From positions 1 through 64,000 of the forward strand of contig NZ_FZOT01000011.1 in the NCBI RefSeq assembly GCF_900188095.1: 64,000 nucleotides of DNA, given 5' to 3'. A program made the position numbers and the translations under genes. This DNA is from Noviherbaspirillum humi (GTDB taxonomy: Bacteria > Pseudomonadota > Gammaproteobacteria > Burkholderiales > Burkholderiaceae_D). Shown in pieces: positions 20,944 to 29,881 of this stretch (position 1 is its first letter; each line of letters starts with the position of its first letter). The notes beneath the pieces were generated by a model. That model was not told where the DNA came from, did not search any database, and saw only the letters and a list, made by a program, of their open reading frames with translations.

Positions 20944-21178
20944 TCATCTCTCCATATATTTGTGGCACACGATTCTAGCGCGTTTCGATACCAAACAGGC
21001 ACGGTCAGCGCGAGGGTCGCGCGTTCGGGATGCATCCCGTTCTTCCGCGCCGCATTGCCTTGGCAATCGGACAACCCTGCCGGCCTCGGCGCTATCGGGT
21101 TAACCAATCTCGCGCCAAAAGAGTTGACACCTGCGCCGGCCGATCGCATGCTTCCGGCATCAGTTCAAGGAATTTCCC

Positions 21179-21397
21179 ATGCCGCTCATCATCGCCATCG
21201 TCGTTCTCGCGCTGCTGCGCTTCTTCGAGGTCGGCCTGTTCGCCCACATGTCCTGGTGGTGGGTGATCGGCCTGTTCGGCGTGGCCTTCGTCTGGTTCGA
21301 GCTGATCGAGAAATGGCTCGGGATGGATCAGCGCAAGGCGGTCGAATCGCTGGAAAGGGCGCGCAAGGACAGGGTGTCGCGCACCTTCAAGCGCTGA
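21179..21397 (+). CDS. Small Trp-rich membrane protein (TIGR04438-like)
   Basis: 72 residues, two adjacent hydrophobic segments (about 3-20 and 26-42) with MSWWWVIG between them, then a basic amphipathic tail (RKAVESLERARKDRV). This matches the small Trp-rich family found in Burkholderiales; function unknown. A terminator follows at 21421-21448. Confidence 0.75.
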   Translation: MPLIIAIVVLALLRFFEVGLFAHMSWWWVIGLFGVAFVWFELIEKWLGMDQRKAVESLERARKDRVSRTFKR

Positions 21398-21420
21398 CGC
21401 GGAAAGCAGACAGGGAAAAC

Positions 21421-21448
21421 GAAAAAGGCCGGGCAACCGGCCTTTTTT
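21421..21448. terminator. Bidirectional terminator
   Basis: GAAAAAGGCCGG-GCAA-CCGGCCTTTTTTC: 11-bp A/T-capped stem with T runs on both strands, between the convergent Trp-rich gene and ilvD. Confidence 0.9.
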
Positions 21449-21485
21449 CATGGGCATCAGCGTCGCGGGCGGACCCAGTCGCTCA

Positions 21486-23159
21486 TCAGCCGGTGACGGC
21501 GCCCTTGCTCGCCGGCGCCGCCAATGCCGCGAACTTCGCCAGCACGCCGCGGGTGTAGCGCGGTACCGGCTGCTTCCATGCGGCGCGACGGCGCGCGATC
21601 GCTTCCTCCGGCACGTTGAGCTGGATCAGCTGCTTCAGCGCGTCGATGGTGATGCTGTCCCCTTCCTCAACCAGCGCGATGGTGCCGCCGGCATAGGCTT
21701 CCGGCGAGACGTGCCCGACCACCATGCCCCAGGTGCCGCCGGAGAAGCGGCCGTCGGTAATGAGGCCGACCGACTCGCCCAAACCCTTGCCGATGATGGC
21801 CGAGGTCGGCGCCAGCATCTCCGGCATGCCAGGGCCGCCCTTGGGGCCGAGATAACGCAGCACCAGCACGTCGCCCGGATTGATCTTGTCGGCCAGGATG
21901 GCATCCATGGCCGAGTATTCGTCGTCGAACACCCGCGCCGGTCCGGTGATGACCGGGTTCTTCAGGCCGGTGATCTTGGCCACGCAGCCTTCCGGCGACA
22001 GATTGCCCTTCAGGATGGCGAGGTGGCCTTCCTTGTACAGCGCTCTCGAAATCGGACGGATCACGTCCTGGTCGGCGCGCGGCTCGTCCGGCACGTCCGC
22101 CAGTTCCTCGGCGAGGGTGCGGCCGGTGATGGTCATGCAGTCGCCGTGCAGCAGGCCGGCCTTGAGCAAAATCTTCATCACCTGCGGGATGCCGCCGGCC
22201 TTGTGCAGATCCGTGGCGACATACTTGCCGGAAGGCTTGAGGTCGCAGATGACCGGCACCTTGCGGCGCATGCGCTCGAAGTCGTCGATGGTCCATTCGA
22301 CTTCGGCGGCATGAGCGATGGCGAGGTAATGCAGCACGGCGTTGGTGGAGCCGCCGGTGGCCATGATGACGGCCACCGCATTTTCGATCGATTCGCGCGT
22401 GATGATGTCGCGCGGCTTCAGGTCCTTCTTCACCGCTTCCACCAGCACCCGCGCCGATTCGGCGGCGGAGCCGACCTTTTCATCGTCCGGATTGGCCATG
22501 GTGGAGGAATACAGCAGCGCCATGCCGAGTGCCTCGAAGGACGAAGACATGGTGTTGGCCGTGTACATGCCGCCGCAGGAGCCGGAAGACGGGCAGGCAT
22601 TGCGCTCGATGCCGTCGAAATCTTCCTGCGACATGCGGCCGGCGGTGAATTCGCCCACCGCCTCGAAGGCGGAGACGATGGTCAGGTCCTTGCCTTTCCA
22701 GTTGCCCGGCTTGATGGTGCCGCCGTAGACATAGATGCTCGGCACGTTGGTGCGCGCCATGGCGATCATGCCGCCCGGCATGTTCTTGTCGCAGCCGCCG
22801 ATGACGACGCAGCCGTCCATCCACTGGCCGTTGACCGCGGTCTCGATGCAGTCGGCGATGACCTCGCGCGAAATCAGCGAGAACTTCATGCCTTCGGTGC
22901 CCATGGACATGCCGTCGGAAATCGTCGGCGTGCCGAAAATCTGCGGATTGGCGCCGGCTTCCTTCACCGCCGCGACGGCGATGTCGGCCAGCTTCTGCAG
23001 GCCGGAGTTGCAGGGGGTAATGGTGGAATGGCCGTTGGCGATGCCGATCATGGGCTTGTCGAAGTCTTCCTTCTGATAGCCCATCGCGTAGTACATCGAA
23101 CGGTTGGGGCTGCGCGCCACGCCCTGGGTGATGTTCTTGGAACGACGGTTGTATGCCAT
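21486..23159 (-). CDS. ilvD: Dihydroxy-acid dehydratase
   Basis: 557 residues. The three Fe-S ligands are visible as Cys50 (TPCNSGL), Cys123 ([10 protein letters not shown], with the Mg-binding carbamylated Lys125) and Cys195 ([14 protein letters not shown]). The C-terminal [14 protein letters not shown] region is intact. It makes the 2-keto acid precursors of valine and isoleucine. The spacing fits the [2Fe-2S] class of short IlvD proteins. It is divergent from a LysR gene with 103 bp between starts, so that regulator may act on it. Confidence 0.96.
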   Translation of the reverse strand: MAYNRRSKNITQGVARSPNRSMYYAMGYQKEDFDKPMIGIANGHSTITPCNSGLQKLADIAVAAVKEAGANPQIFGTPTISDGMSMGTEGMKFSLISREVIADCIETAVNGQWMDGCVVIGGCDKNMPGGMIAMARTNVPSIYVYGGTIKPGNWKGKDLTIVSAFEAVGEFTAGRMSQEDFDGIERNACPSSGSCGGMYTANTMSSSFEALGMALLYSSTMANPDDEKVGSAAESARVLVEAVKKDLKPRDIITRESIENAVAVIMATGGSTNAVLHYLAIAHAAEVEWTIDDFERMRRKVPVICDLKPSGKYVATDLHKAGGIPQVMKILLKAGLLHGDCMTITGRTLAEELADVPDEPRADQDVIRPISRALYKEGHLAILKGNLSPEGCVAKITGLKNPVITGPARVFDDEYSAMDAILADKINPGDVLVLRYLGPKGGPGMPEMLAPTSAIIGKGLGESVGLITDGRFSGGTWGMVVGHVSPEAYAGGTIALVEEGDSITIDALKQLIQLNVPEEAIARRRAAWKQPVPRYTRGVLAKFAALAAPASKGAVTG

Positions 23160-23245
23160 GCTGCCTCCGGAAATCTGCCTTGAATGGGATGGCTAGGTTG
23201 CCTTGCCAATATCCCAATGTCAAATATATGATTTCTCTTTTATTA

Positions 23246-23260
23246 ATACGTTCTGCGTAT
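23246..23260. promoter_or_regulatory. Candidate LysR box (perfect inverted repeat) before the LysR start
   Basis: ATACG-TTCTG-CGTAT is a perfect 5-bp dyad with a 5-nt centre and contains the T-N11-A core typical of LysR-family sites. It ends two bases before the ATG at 23263, so binding would block the regulator's own translation start and probably part of the shared ilvD promoter region. Confidence 0.5.
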
Positions 23261-23262
23261 CA

Positions 23263-24165
23263 ATGGACGCCAACATCGAGCTGCGCCAGCTGCGCTACTT
23301 CATCGCCGTTGCCGAGGAAAACCACTTCGGCCGCGCCGCCGCCCGCCTGCACATGACGCAGCCGCCGCTGTCGCAGGCGATCCAGTCGCTGGAAGCGGCG
23401 CTCGGCACCCTGCTGTTCGCCCGCACCCGGCGCAGCGTGGCGCTGACCGCCGCCGGGGCCGCCCTGCTGCCCGAAGCGCGCCGCATCCTGCAGCAGGCCG
23501 GCGCGCTCGGCGACATCGTCCGCCGCGCCGCCTCGGGAGAATCCGGCCTGCTGTCGCTGTCCTTCGTCTCCAGCGCCGATTACAGCGTGCTGCCGCCGCT
23601 GCTGCGCGATTTCCGCGAGCGCTACCGGCAGGTGCGCATCGAGCTGCGCGAAGCGACCACCGACGTGCAGCTGGACGACCTGATGCAGGGCCGCATCGAC
23701 GCCGGCCTGCTGATCCCGCCGCTGCCGGACCGGATGCGGGAACAGCTGGATTACGTGACGGTGCTGTCGGAGCCGCTGATCCTGGCGGCGCCGCAGGGCC
23801 TGAAGGGCGCGCGCGGCCGCGGCGCCGTCAGCCTGAAGGCGGCGGCCGACCTGCCGCTGGTGATCTTCCCACGCCGCATCGCGCCCGCCTTCCACGACGC
23901 CATCCTGGCCTGCTTCCATGATGCCGGCTTGACACCGCGCATCGGCCAGGAAGCGATACAGATGCAAACTATCGTCGGGCTTGTGTCGGCCGGCATGGGC
24001 ATTGCGCTTGTGCCACAATCCGTATCCAACCTAAAGCGCCCCGGCGTGGAGTACCGACCGCTGGCGGAGCGCACGCCCGTCATCGAAACCGGCTTGGCCT
24101 GGCGCCGCGACAATGATTCGCCCGTGCTGCGCGCCTTCCTCGAACTGTTGAGAAAGAAGAACTGA
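23263..24165 (+). CDS. LysR-family transcriptional regulator
   Basis: 300 residues. N-terminal HTH with ELRQLRYFIAVAEENHFGRA and TQPPLSQAIQSLEAALG, then a type 2 periplasmic-binding effector domain with LSFVSSADYSVLPPLL. The layout resembles BenM/CatM-type activators. It is divergent from ilvD, and a near-perfect LysR box lies directly before its start. The effector is unknown; regulation of ilvD is inferred from position only. Its stop is immediately followed by the lgt start, though lgt probably has its own functional context. Confidence 0.88.
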   Translation: MDANIELRQLRYFIAVAEENHFGRAAARLHMTQPPLSQAIQSLEAALGTLLFARTRRSVALTAAGAALLPEARRILQQAGALGDIVRRAASGESGLLSLSFVSSADYSVLPPLLRDFRERYRQVRIELREATTDVQLDDLMQGRIDAGLLIPPLPDRMREQLDYVTVLSEPLILAAPQGLKGARGRGAVSLKAAADLPLVIFPRRIAPAFHDAILACFHDAGLTPRIGQEAIQMQTIVGLVSAGMGIALVPQSVSNLKRPGVEYRPLAERTPVIETGLAWRRDNDSPVLRAFLELLRKKN

Positions 24166-24972
24166 ATGCTGATCCACCCGATGCCCGACCCGATCGCGTT
24201 TTCCATCGGCCCGCTGTCCGTGCACTGGTACGGCCTGATGTACCTGGTGGCCTTCATCCAGTTCCTGGTGCTGGGCCGGGTGCGGGCGAACCAGCCGCAC
24301 ATGGCGGCCGCCGGCTGGAAGGCGACGGACCTGGACGACATGCTGTTCTACGGCGTGCTCGGCGTGGTGGTGGGCGGCCGCCTCGGCGAGGTGCTGTTCT
24401 ACCACCCGGTGTACTACGCCACCCACCCGCTCGAAATCTTCGCGGTGTGGAAGGGCGGCATGTCCTTCCACGGCGGCTTCATCGGCGTGCTGCTGGCGAT
24501 GTGGCTGTGGTCGCGCAAGGCCGGCCGCAGCTTCATCAACGTGCTCGACTTCATCGCGCCGATGGTGCCGCTCGGCTATGCCGCCGGCCGCATCGGCAAC
24601 TTCATCAATGCCGAGCTGCCGGGCCGGCCGGCCGACCCGTCCCTGCCCTGGGCCATGATCTGGCCGAACGTCGACAACATCCCTCGCCATCCCTCGCCGA
24701 TCTACCAGGCGCTGGTGGACGGCCTGCTGCTGTTCATCATCGTCTGGCTGTACGCCCGCAGGCAGTGCCCGCCTCTCGCCGTCGGCGCGCTGTTCGTGCT
24801 CGGCTACGGCATGGCGCGCTTCTTCACCGAATATTTCCGCACGCCGGATTACACCGTGTCCTTCGCCGGCGTGTCGATTTCCGCCGGCCAGATGCTGTCC
24901 CTGCCGATGATTGCCTTCGGAATCATCGCGCTGGTCATCACCTATCGCCGGCGGGGAGTGGTCCATGGCTGA
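24166..24972 (+). CDS. lgt: Phosphatidylglycerol:prolipoprotein diacylglyceryl transferase
   Basis: 268 residues with about seven membrane segments. The family motifs HGGFIGV (catalytic His region) and GRIGNFINAELPGRP are intact. It attaches diacylglycerol to the lipobox cysteine of preprolipoproteins at the inner membrane. ATG directly follows the upstream LysR TGA, and its last bases overlap the start of the enoyl-CoA hydratase gene. Confidence 0.96.
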   Translation: MLIHPMPDPIAFSIGPLSVHWYGLMYLVAFIQFLVLGRVRANQPHMAAAGWKATDLDDMLFYGVLGVVVGGRLGEVLFYHPVYYATHPLEIFAVWKGGMSFHGGFIGVLLAMWLWSRKAGRSFINVLDFIAPMVPLGYAAGRIGNFINAELPGRPADPSLPWAMIWPNVDNIPRHPSPIYQALVDGLLLFIIVWLYARRQCPPLAVGALFVLGYGMARFFTEYFRTPDYTVSFAGVSISAGQMLSLPMIAFGIIALVITYRRRGVVHG

Positions 24973-25738
24973 GATCCTCGTCGAGACCGAAGGCACGCTG
25001 GCCATCGTCAGCCTGAGCAATCCGGGCAAGATGAACGCGATCGATGTCGCGATGTGGCGTTCGCTGGCCCAGGTGTTCAACCGCCTTTCGAACGATGACA
25101 GCCTGCGCTGCGTCATCCTGCGCGGCAGCGACGGCAACTTCGCCGCCGGCGCCGACATCGAAGAATTCCCCAGCGTGCGCAACAGCCTGGAACAGGGCAT
25201 CCGCTATCACACCGAGATCATGGCGCAAGCCCTGGACGCCATCGCCGGCTGCCGCCACCCGACGCTGGCGGCCATCGAAGGCGTGTGCGTGGGCGGCGGA
25301 CTGGAGCTGGCCTGCGCCTGCGACATCCGCATCGCTTCGCCGCAGGCGCGCTTCGGCATCCCGATCGGCCGCCTAGGCTTCGCGCTGGCGCCGGGCGAAC
25401 TGCAGCCGCTGCTGCAATTGGTCGGCAAGGCGGCGGCGCTGGAAATCCTGCTCGAAGGACGGATCTTCGAGGCGGCGGAGGCGAAGGAAAAAGGCCTGCT
25501 CCAGCGCGTCGTCGACCATCCGGTGGCGGAAGCGCGCCACGCGGCGGCCAGGATTTCCCGCGGTGCGCCGCTGGCGGCGCGCATGCACAAGAAGATGATC
25601 AGCCGTCTGTGTCCCGCGCCGGAACCGCTGACCGAAGAGGAAATGCGTGATGGCCTTTCCACGCTGGCGTCGGACGACTACCGCGAGGGCGTGGCGAGCT
25701 TTCTGGAGAAGCGACCGCCGAATTTTTCGGGCAAATGA
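24965..25738 (+). CDS. Enoyl-CoA hydratase/isomerase-family protein
   Basis: 257 residues, crotonase fold. The oxyanion-hole segments are FAAGADIEEF and EGVCVGGGLELACACDIRIA. In place of the second catalytic Glu region, the sequence reads FGIPIGRLGFALAPGE, so the hydratase Glu pair is not clearly intact and the exact reaction is uncertain. The start at 24965 is chosen for a complete crotonase N-terminus; it overlaps the lgt stop by 8 bp. Confidence 0.82.
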   Translation: MAEILVETEGTLAIVSLSNPGKMNAIDVAMWRSLAQVFNRLSNDDSLRCVILRGSDGNFAAGADIEEFPSVRNSLEQGIRYHTEIMAQALDAIAGCRHPTLAAIEGVCVGGGLELACACDIRIASPQARFGIPIGRLGFALAPGELQPLLQLVGKAAALEILLEGRIFEAAEAKEKGLLQRVVDHPVAEARHAAARISRGAPLAARMHKKMISRLCPAPEPLTEEEMRDGLSTLASDDYREGVASFLEKRPPNFSGK

Positions 25739-25846
25739 AGCCGCGCTGCCCTTCATTTTCCAACCCCATCTCGACACCGGCCCGACGCCTCGGCGGCAAC
25801 GGCCGGCGCATGCCCTGCGCTTGAAAGGCAAATGTCGCATCGACTG

Positions 25847-25923
25847 AACAGCTGAACACGTCAGCGCCAGTCAAATCTCCCCAACCGGCAACAACATTTT
25901 GACAACAGGCAAGGCGGCTGACA
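25847..25923 (+). promoter_or_regulatory. Shared upstream element, copy A
   Basis: This 77-bp stretch aligns without gaps to 26958-27034; the last 58 bp match at about 41 of 58 positions. Conserved blocks are AGT(C/T)AAATC, CCCAACCGGC, TTTGACA and GCTGACA. In copy A, GTCAAA (25870-25875) and TTTGAC (25898-25903) form an inverted repeat with a 22-bp gap. It ends about 104 bp before the start at 26027. It is probably a common operator/promoter region of the two orphan genes. Confidence 0.5.
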
Positions 25924-26026
25924 CCATCGACATCAGAACCGCAAGGCCTTGAACCGCGGACCGGCGAACACTTCGAGCGGTCCTGGCCGGTATCGGCGCA
26001 GCGAAAAAACCTCGGCCGAGGAAGCG

Positions 26027-26860
26027 ATGATCTACATACGCCCCTACCACATCCAGGAAACCCGTCAGCAAGGGTTCGACTTCTTCAACGTGCCGCGCGT
26101 CGACTACGACGCGCTGCTCGACCAGCTGCACTTCCCGGTCGTCTGGGCCTATGAGGACACGCTGGGAGTCTGGCTGCCGGCGGAAGCCGACTACGACTTC
26201 ATCAACTTCCTGCGCCCGCTGCCCAACACCATCCGGAACGACGCGCTGCCGAAGGGCAGGTTTCAGCAGCTGTGCCGGATGGGCCTGATCACGCCGCCGC
26301 GCAGGACGCTGGCCGAGATGCAGGAGGAAGCACGTTCGCATGGCATTGCGATCATCCGCAATCTTCTGCACCCCGACTACTGCAAGTCGATGCTGAAGTC
26401 CTACTACTACCGGAATGAGCACCTGCATGATCGCTGGAAGGATCTGGAGGGAATCAAGCGCACCTCGGTCAACAACATGCCCTTGATGCGACTGATCCAT
26501 CAGGGAACCGAGGGCCTGGTGAAAGCCATTCTTGGCGAGGACATCAAGACCAGCTACTCGTTTGCATCGTCTTATGAATCAGGCACGACGCTGCCGGCGC
26601 ATACCGATCGGCCGCAATGCGTCTACAACATTTCCTTTCTGCTCGGGTCCGATCCTTGCGACGCCCGATTGTCCGACTGGCCCTTCTTCATCAAGCATGG
26701 TGAGCTTACCAACCGCGTCGAACTGGAAGCCGGCGATGGCGTGCTTTACTCCGGTGTGCGGGACCTTCATTGGCGGGACATGATGCCGACAAAGATTGCG
26801 CACACCCTGGGGGTGTTCTTCCACTATGTCGCGGGGTCGTTCACAGGCTCCCTGGATTGA
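26027..26860 (+). CDS. Putative 2OG-Fe(II) oxygenase-like protein
   Basis: 277 residues, soluble. A possible iron-binding facial triad is visible: HTD in LPAHTDRPQC (about 196-198), followed by the strand VYNISFLLG, and a distal His in SGVRDLHWRDMM before HTLGVFFHYVAG. This is the arrangement of prolyl-hydroxylase-like 2-oxoglutarate dioxygenases, but I cannot name the subfamily or substrate. The ATG at 26027 has GAGGAAG just upstream; an in-frame ATG 26 codons earlier has none. It stands alone, with about 290 bp of noncoding sequence on each side, and shares its upstream element with the next gene. Confidence 0.55.
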   Translation: MIYIRPYHIQETRQQGFDFFNVPRVDYDALLDQLHFPVVWAYEDTLGVWLPAEADYDFINFLRPLPNTIRNDALPKGRFQQLCRMGLITPPRRTLAEMQEEARSHGIAIIRNLLHPDYCKSMLKSYYYRNEHLHDRWKDLEGIKRTSVNNMPLMRLIHQGTEGLVKAILGEDIKTSYSFASSYESGTTLPAHTDRPQCVYNISFLLGSDPCDARLSDWPFFIKHGELTNRVELEAGDGVLYSGVRDLHWRDMMPTKIAHTLGVFFHYVAGSFTGSLD

Positions 26861-26957
26861 AGCTGCGCTTTTGAAGCTGCGCTTGCGCAAAGCCTTGCCG
26901 CAGTCCGCCCGCTTCGCCTGCGATGCGCTTCCTGTCTTCAGGCTGTCGCGCCGACAA

Positions 26958-27034
26958 AACAAACGAACGTGTCGTTAGCAGTTAAATCCGCCCAACCGGC
27001 GGCAATGCTTTGACACCCGAATCGGCAGCTGACA
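26958..27034 (+). promoter_or_regulatory. Shared upstream element, copy B
   Basis: The counterpart of 25847-25923, ungapped. It ends about 119 bp before the start of the following secreted-protein gene, almost the same spacing as copy A. TTTGACA and GCTGACA are kept; no convincing -10 box lies 17 bp from TTGACA in either copy, so a plain sigma-70 promoter is not proven. Confidence 0.5.
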
Positions 27035-27152
27035 ACCTTGATCCCGGCTTCATCGAATCGCCCTCCCATCTTTCAAGGCGCCTGCCGCGGCCGGCGTGCA
27101 AATGCCAGCCAGGCGCCTCGCTCCCGTTCGAGCAGACTTGCATAAGGAGAAG

Positions 27153-28052
27153 ATGCCTATGGACCGGATTCACGCCGCAGCGATAAATGAGTCGGCCGTT
27201 TCCATCCTGTTCGCCGCGGCGCTGTTTGCAGCGCCAGGAAAAGCCATGTCGGCGCCCCCGGCGGAACTATTGAACATGCCAGGCGCCACGCTCGCCCACG
27301 ACAAGGAGCAGCTGAAGAAAATCGCTTCGCTTTTCGACAGCGCTTTGTACAACAACGTGAATCCGGAAAAACTCGGCGAGTTCGTCCTCGAGCTGCTGCA
27401 GCCGGCGGAAATGGAAAAGCGGTACGGCCTGCGCGCGGGAAGCGAAGGCAAATGCATGCATGGCGGCACGGGCAAGCTCGACTATGCCAGCCCGCCCATG
27501 CAGCCCTCATCCATGCACGTATTGAAGTTTTCGGATTGCGTCCGGGATGAAGCGCAAGCCGGCAACGCTGCCGAGCGATTGGTGATAGACGGCGATCTGA
27601 ATGTCACGCCGCTTGGCGCCACGTCCGATGGCGGCGCCGGGTTCGAAGCCAAGTTCAGGAAATTGAGTCTGGGCCTGCAATCAGGGCACATGACGGTCCT
27701 ATTCCCGACGTTGAACGGTGAGCTGCGCTGCCTCTCGCGCCCGCCTGAAAAGCGCAAGGAAGGCCCCGCGCATGCCTGCACATTCTGGGATGGGAAGCGA
27801 TTCTGGCTCAGTGCCGATCATGCGCCTGTGTCCGACAATGTCGCGAAGTTCCGCACGGCCGTGGATGGCGTAGGCACCATCCTGGTCAGCTATCACCGAT
27901 CGAGCATCATGGAGACCGGCATTGTCGTCTCGGGCAGTCAGGAGGGGCAGACGCTGAAGTTCACGCCTTGCAAAAAGGATGACACATTCCGCGTCACCGC
28001 GTCCGCTCCGGGCGGCGCGGACACCCTCATCGCAAAATGCGGCGAACTGTGA
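27153..28052 (+). CDS. Exported protein of unknown function
   Basis: 299 residues from the ATG at 27153 (a second ATG at 27159 is nine bases from the AAGGAG and is equally likely). A hydrophobic stretch (about 14-33, SILFAAALFAAPGKAMSA) looks like a Sec signal peptide. The mature part has six or so cysteines (GKCMHGG, FSDCVRDE, LRCLSR, HACTFWDG, FTPCKKDD, IAKCGEL), suggesting disulfides in the periplasm. I recognise no domain. The upstream element shared with the 2OG-oxygenase-like gene suggests joint regulation. Confidence 0.6.
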   Translation: MPMDRIHAAAINESAVSILFAAALFAAPGKAMSAPPAELLNMPGATLAHDKEQLKKIASLFDSALYNNVNPEKLGEFVLELLQPAEMEKRYGLRAGSEGKCMHGGTGKLDYASPPMQPSSMHVLKFSDCVRDEAQAGNAAERLVIDGDLNVTPLGATSDGGAGFEAKFRKLSLGLQSGHMTVLFPTLNGELRCLSRPPEKRKEGPAHACTFWDGKRFWLSADHAPVSDNVAKFRTAVDGVGTILVSYHRSSIMETGIVVSGSQEGQTLKFTPCKKDDTFRVTASAPGGADTLIAKCGEL

Positions 28053-28345
28053 CCGCAGCCAGCCTCAAGCCGTCGGCAGGCGCATGCAATGCTTGCAGCA
28101 GGGCTGAGCGCGCCTGATTCGTCGGAATCCGGAAAGGAGCGGCATATCCGGACCGGCCGGGGCCCATGGTGATCAAAAAAGCATCATTTGCATGAACGGC
28201 TATCCAATACATCGCCATGCGCGCCGCCAACAGCCCGCAGCGCCGCCGAAACACGGCACTTCCAGTCAAATTTCACGAAGGAATCGGTTACACTGCTTGC
28301 CGCGCAAGCCGGCTTGCGCTTCTCTCTTCCAGCCATCGAATTGCC

Positions 28346-29854
28346 ATGAACGCCAATCTGTACGCCCTCTTCGAGTCACGCTTTCCGCAGGACCGCAGCG
28401 CCTGCAGCATCGAAACCCATGACGGCCTGCTCTACTCCTGGAACGACCTGGAGCGGGCGACCGCGAAAATGGCGAACCTGCTCGCCAGCCTGGCGCTGCC
28501 GCCCGATTCCCGCATCGCCGTGCAGGTGGAAAAGTCGCCGGAAGCGCTGATGCTGTATCTCGCCACCATCCGCGCCGGCTATGTCTACCTGCCGCTCAAC
28601 ACCGCCTATCGCGCGGCCGAGATCGAGTACTTCATCGGCGACGCCGAGCCGGCTGTGGTGGTGTGTTCGCCGGAGAATTTCGGCTGGGTGTCGCAGCTGG
28701 CCTTCAAGGCCGGCACCCGCCACGTGTTCACTCTCGGCGAAGACCGCCAGGGTTCGCTGCTCAGCCGCGCCGCAGGCCAGCCCGACACCTTTGCCACCGT
28801 CGAGCGCAAGCCGGACGATCTCGCCGCCATCCTGTACACCTCCGGCACCACCGGCCGCAGCAAGGGCGCCATGCTCAGCCATGACAACCTCGCTTCCAAC
28901 GTCAAGGTGCTGCAGGAAGCGTGGGCCTGGCAGAAAGGCGACGTGCTGCTGCATGCGCTGCCGCTGTTCCATGTGCATGGCCTGTTCGTCGCCTCCAACG
29001 GCGCGCTCTACAACGGCAGCAAGATGATCTTCCTGCCGAAATTCGACGGCGCCGAGGTGATGAGGCAGCTGCCGCGCGCCACGGTGTTCATGGGCGTGCC
29101 GACCTATTATGTGCGCCTGCTGGCCGATCCGGCATTCGGCCGCGAAGCGTGCGCGGGCATACGCCTGTTCGTGTCCGGCTCGGCGCCGCTGCTGCTGGAA
29201 ACCTTCACCGAATTCGCGCGCCGCACCGGCCACACCATCCTGGAACGCTACGGCATGAGCGAGACCACCATGCTGGTTTCCAATCCGTATGAGGGCGAAC
29301 GCATCGGCGGCACCGTCGGCCATCCCCTGCCCGGCGTTTCGGTGCGGGTGGTGCGCGACGACGGCAGCGCCTGCGGCGTGGACGAGATCGGCGGCATCGA
29401 GGTGAAAGGCCCGAACGTGTTCCACGGCTACTGGCGCATGCCGGAGAAGACCAAGGAAGAATTCACCGCCGACGGCTTCTTCAAGACCGGCGACGTCGGC
29501 CGCTTCGACGCCAAGGGCTACCTCACCATCGTCGGCCGCAGCAAGGATCTGATCATCTCCGGCGGCTACAACGTGTATCCGAAGGAGATCGAGTCCATCA
29601 TCGATGAAATGGAAGGCGTGGCGGAGTCGGCGGTCATTGGCGTGCCGCATCCCGACTTCGGCGAAGCGGTGACTGCGGTGGTGGTGCTGAAAAAAGAGGC
29701 ACGGCTGACGGCGCAGGACATCATCGGTCCGCTGAAATCGCGCATCGCCAATTTCAAGGTGCCGAAGCAGGTGCATTTCGTCGCCGAGCTGCCGCGCAAC
29801 ACCATGGGCAAGGTGCAGAAAAACGTGCTGCGCCAGCAGTACAGCCCGGCCTGA
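28346..29854 (+). CDS. Malonyl-CoA synthetase / acyl-CoA synthetase
   Basis: 502 residues, ANL superfamily. ATP-binding YTSGTTGRSKGAMLSH, then RYGMSETTM, the hinge region TGDVGRFDAKGYLTIVGRSKD, and the C-terminal catalytic lysine in NTMGKVQKN. Length and overall sequence fit MatB, which makes malonyl-CoA from malonate, CoA and ATP; other short acyl-CoA ligases remain possible. Start at 28346 gives the standard MatB N-terminus. There is no matA or malonate transporter beside it; the TauE/SafE permease lies convergent downstream. Confidence 0.85.
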   Translation: MNANLYALFESRFPQDRSACSIETHDGLLYSWNDLERATAKMANLLASLALPPDSRIAVQVEKSPEALMLYLATIRAGYVYLPLNTAYRAAEIEYFIGDAEPAVVVCSPENFGWVSQLAFKAGTRHVFTLGEDRQGSLLSRAAGQPDTFATVERKPDDLAAILYTSGTTGRSKGAMLSHDNLASNVKVLQEAWAWQKGDVLLHALPLFHVHGLFVASNGALYNGSKMIFLPKFDGAEVMRQLPRATVFMGVPTYYVRLLADPAFGREACAGIRLFVSGSAPLLLETFTEFARRTGHTILERYGMSETTMLVSNPYEGERIGGTVGHPLPGVSVRVVRDDGSACGVDEIGGIEVKGPNVFHGYWRMPEKTKEEFTADGFFKTGDVGRFDAKGYLTIVGRSKDLIISGGYNVYPKEIESIIDEMEGVAESAVIGVPHPDFGEAVTAVVVLKKEARLTAQDIIGPLKSRIANFKVPKQVHFVAELPRNTMGKVQKNVLRQQYSPA

Positions 29855-29881
29855 TACCGGGCGCTCCAGGCCGGGGCTAGA

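Noticed and set aside
25898-25930. TTGACA in the shared upstream element as a plain sigma-70 -35 box
   Set aside because: No acceptable -10 hexamer lies 16-18 bp downstream in either copy, so I kept the element as regulatory without calling a promoter.
28240-28270. Third copy of the shared upstream element before the malonyl-CoA synthetase gene
   Set aside because: Only CCAGTCAAAT (10 bp) matches; the alignment does not extend, so it is probably chance.
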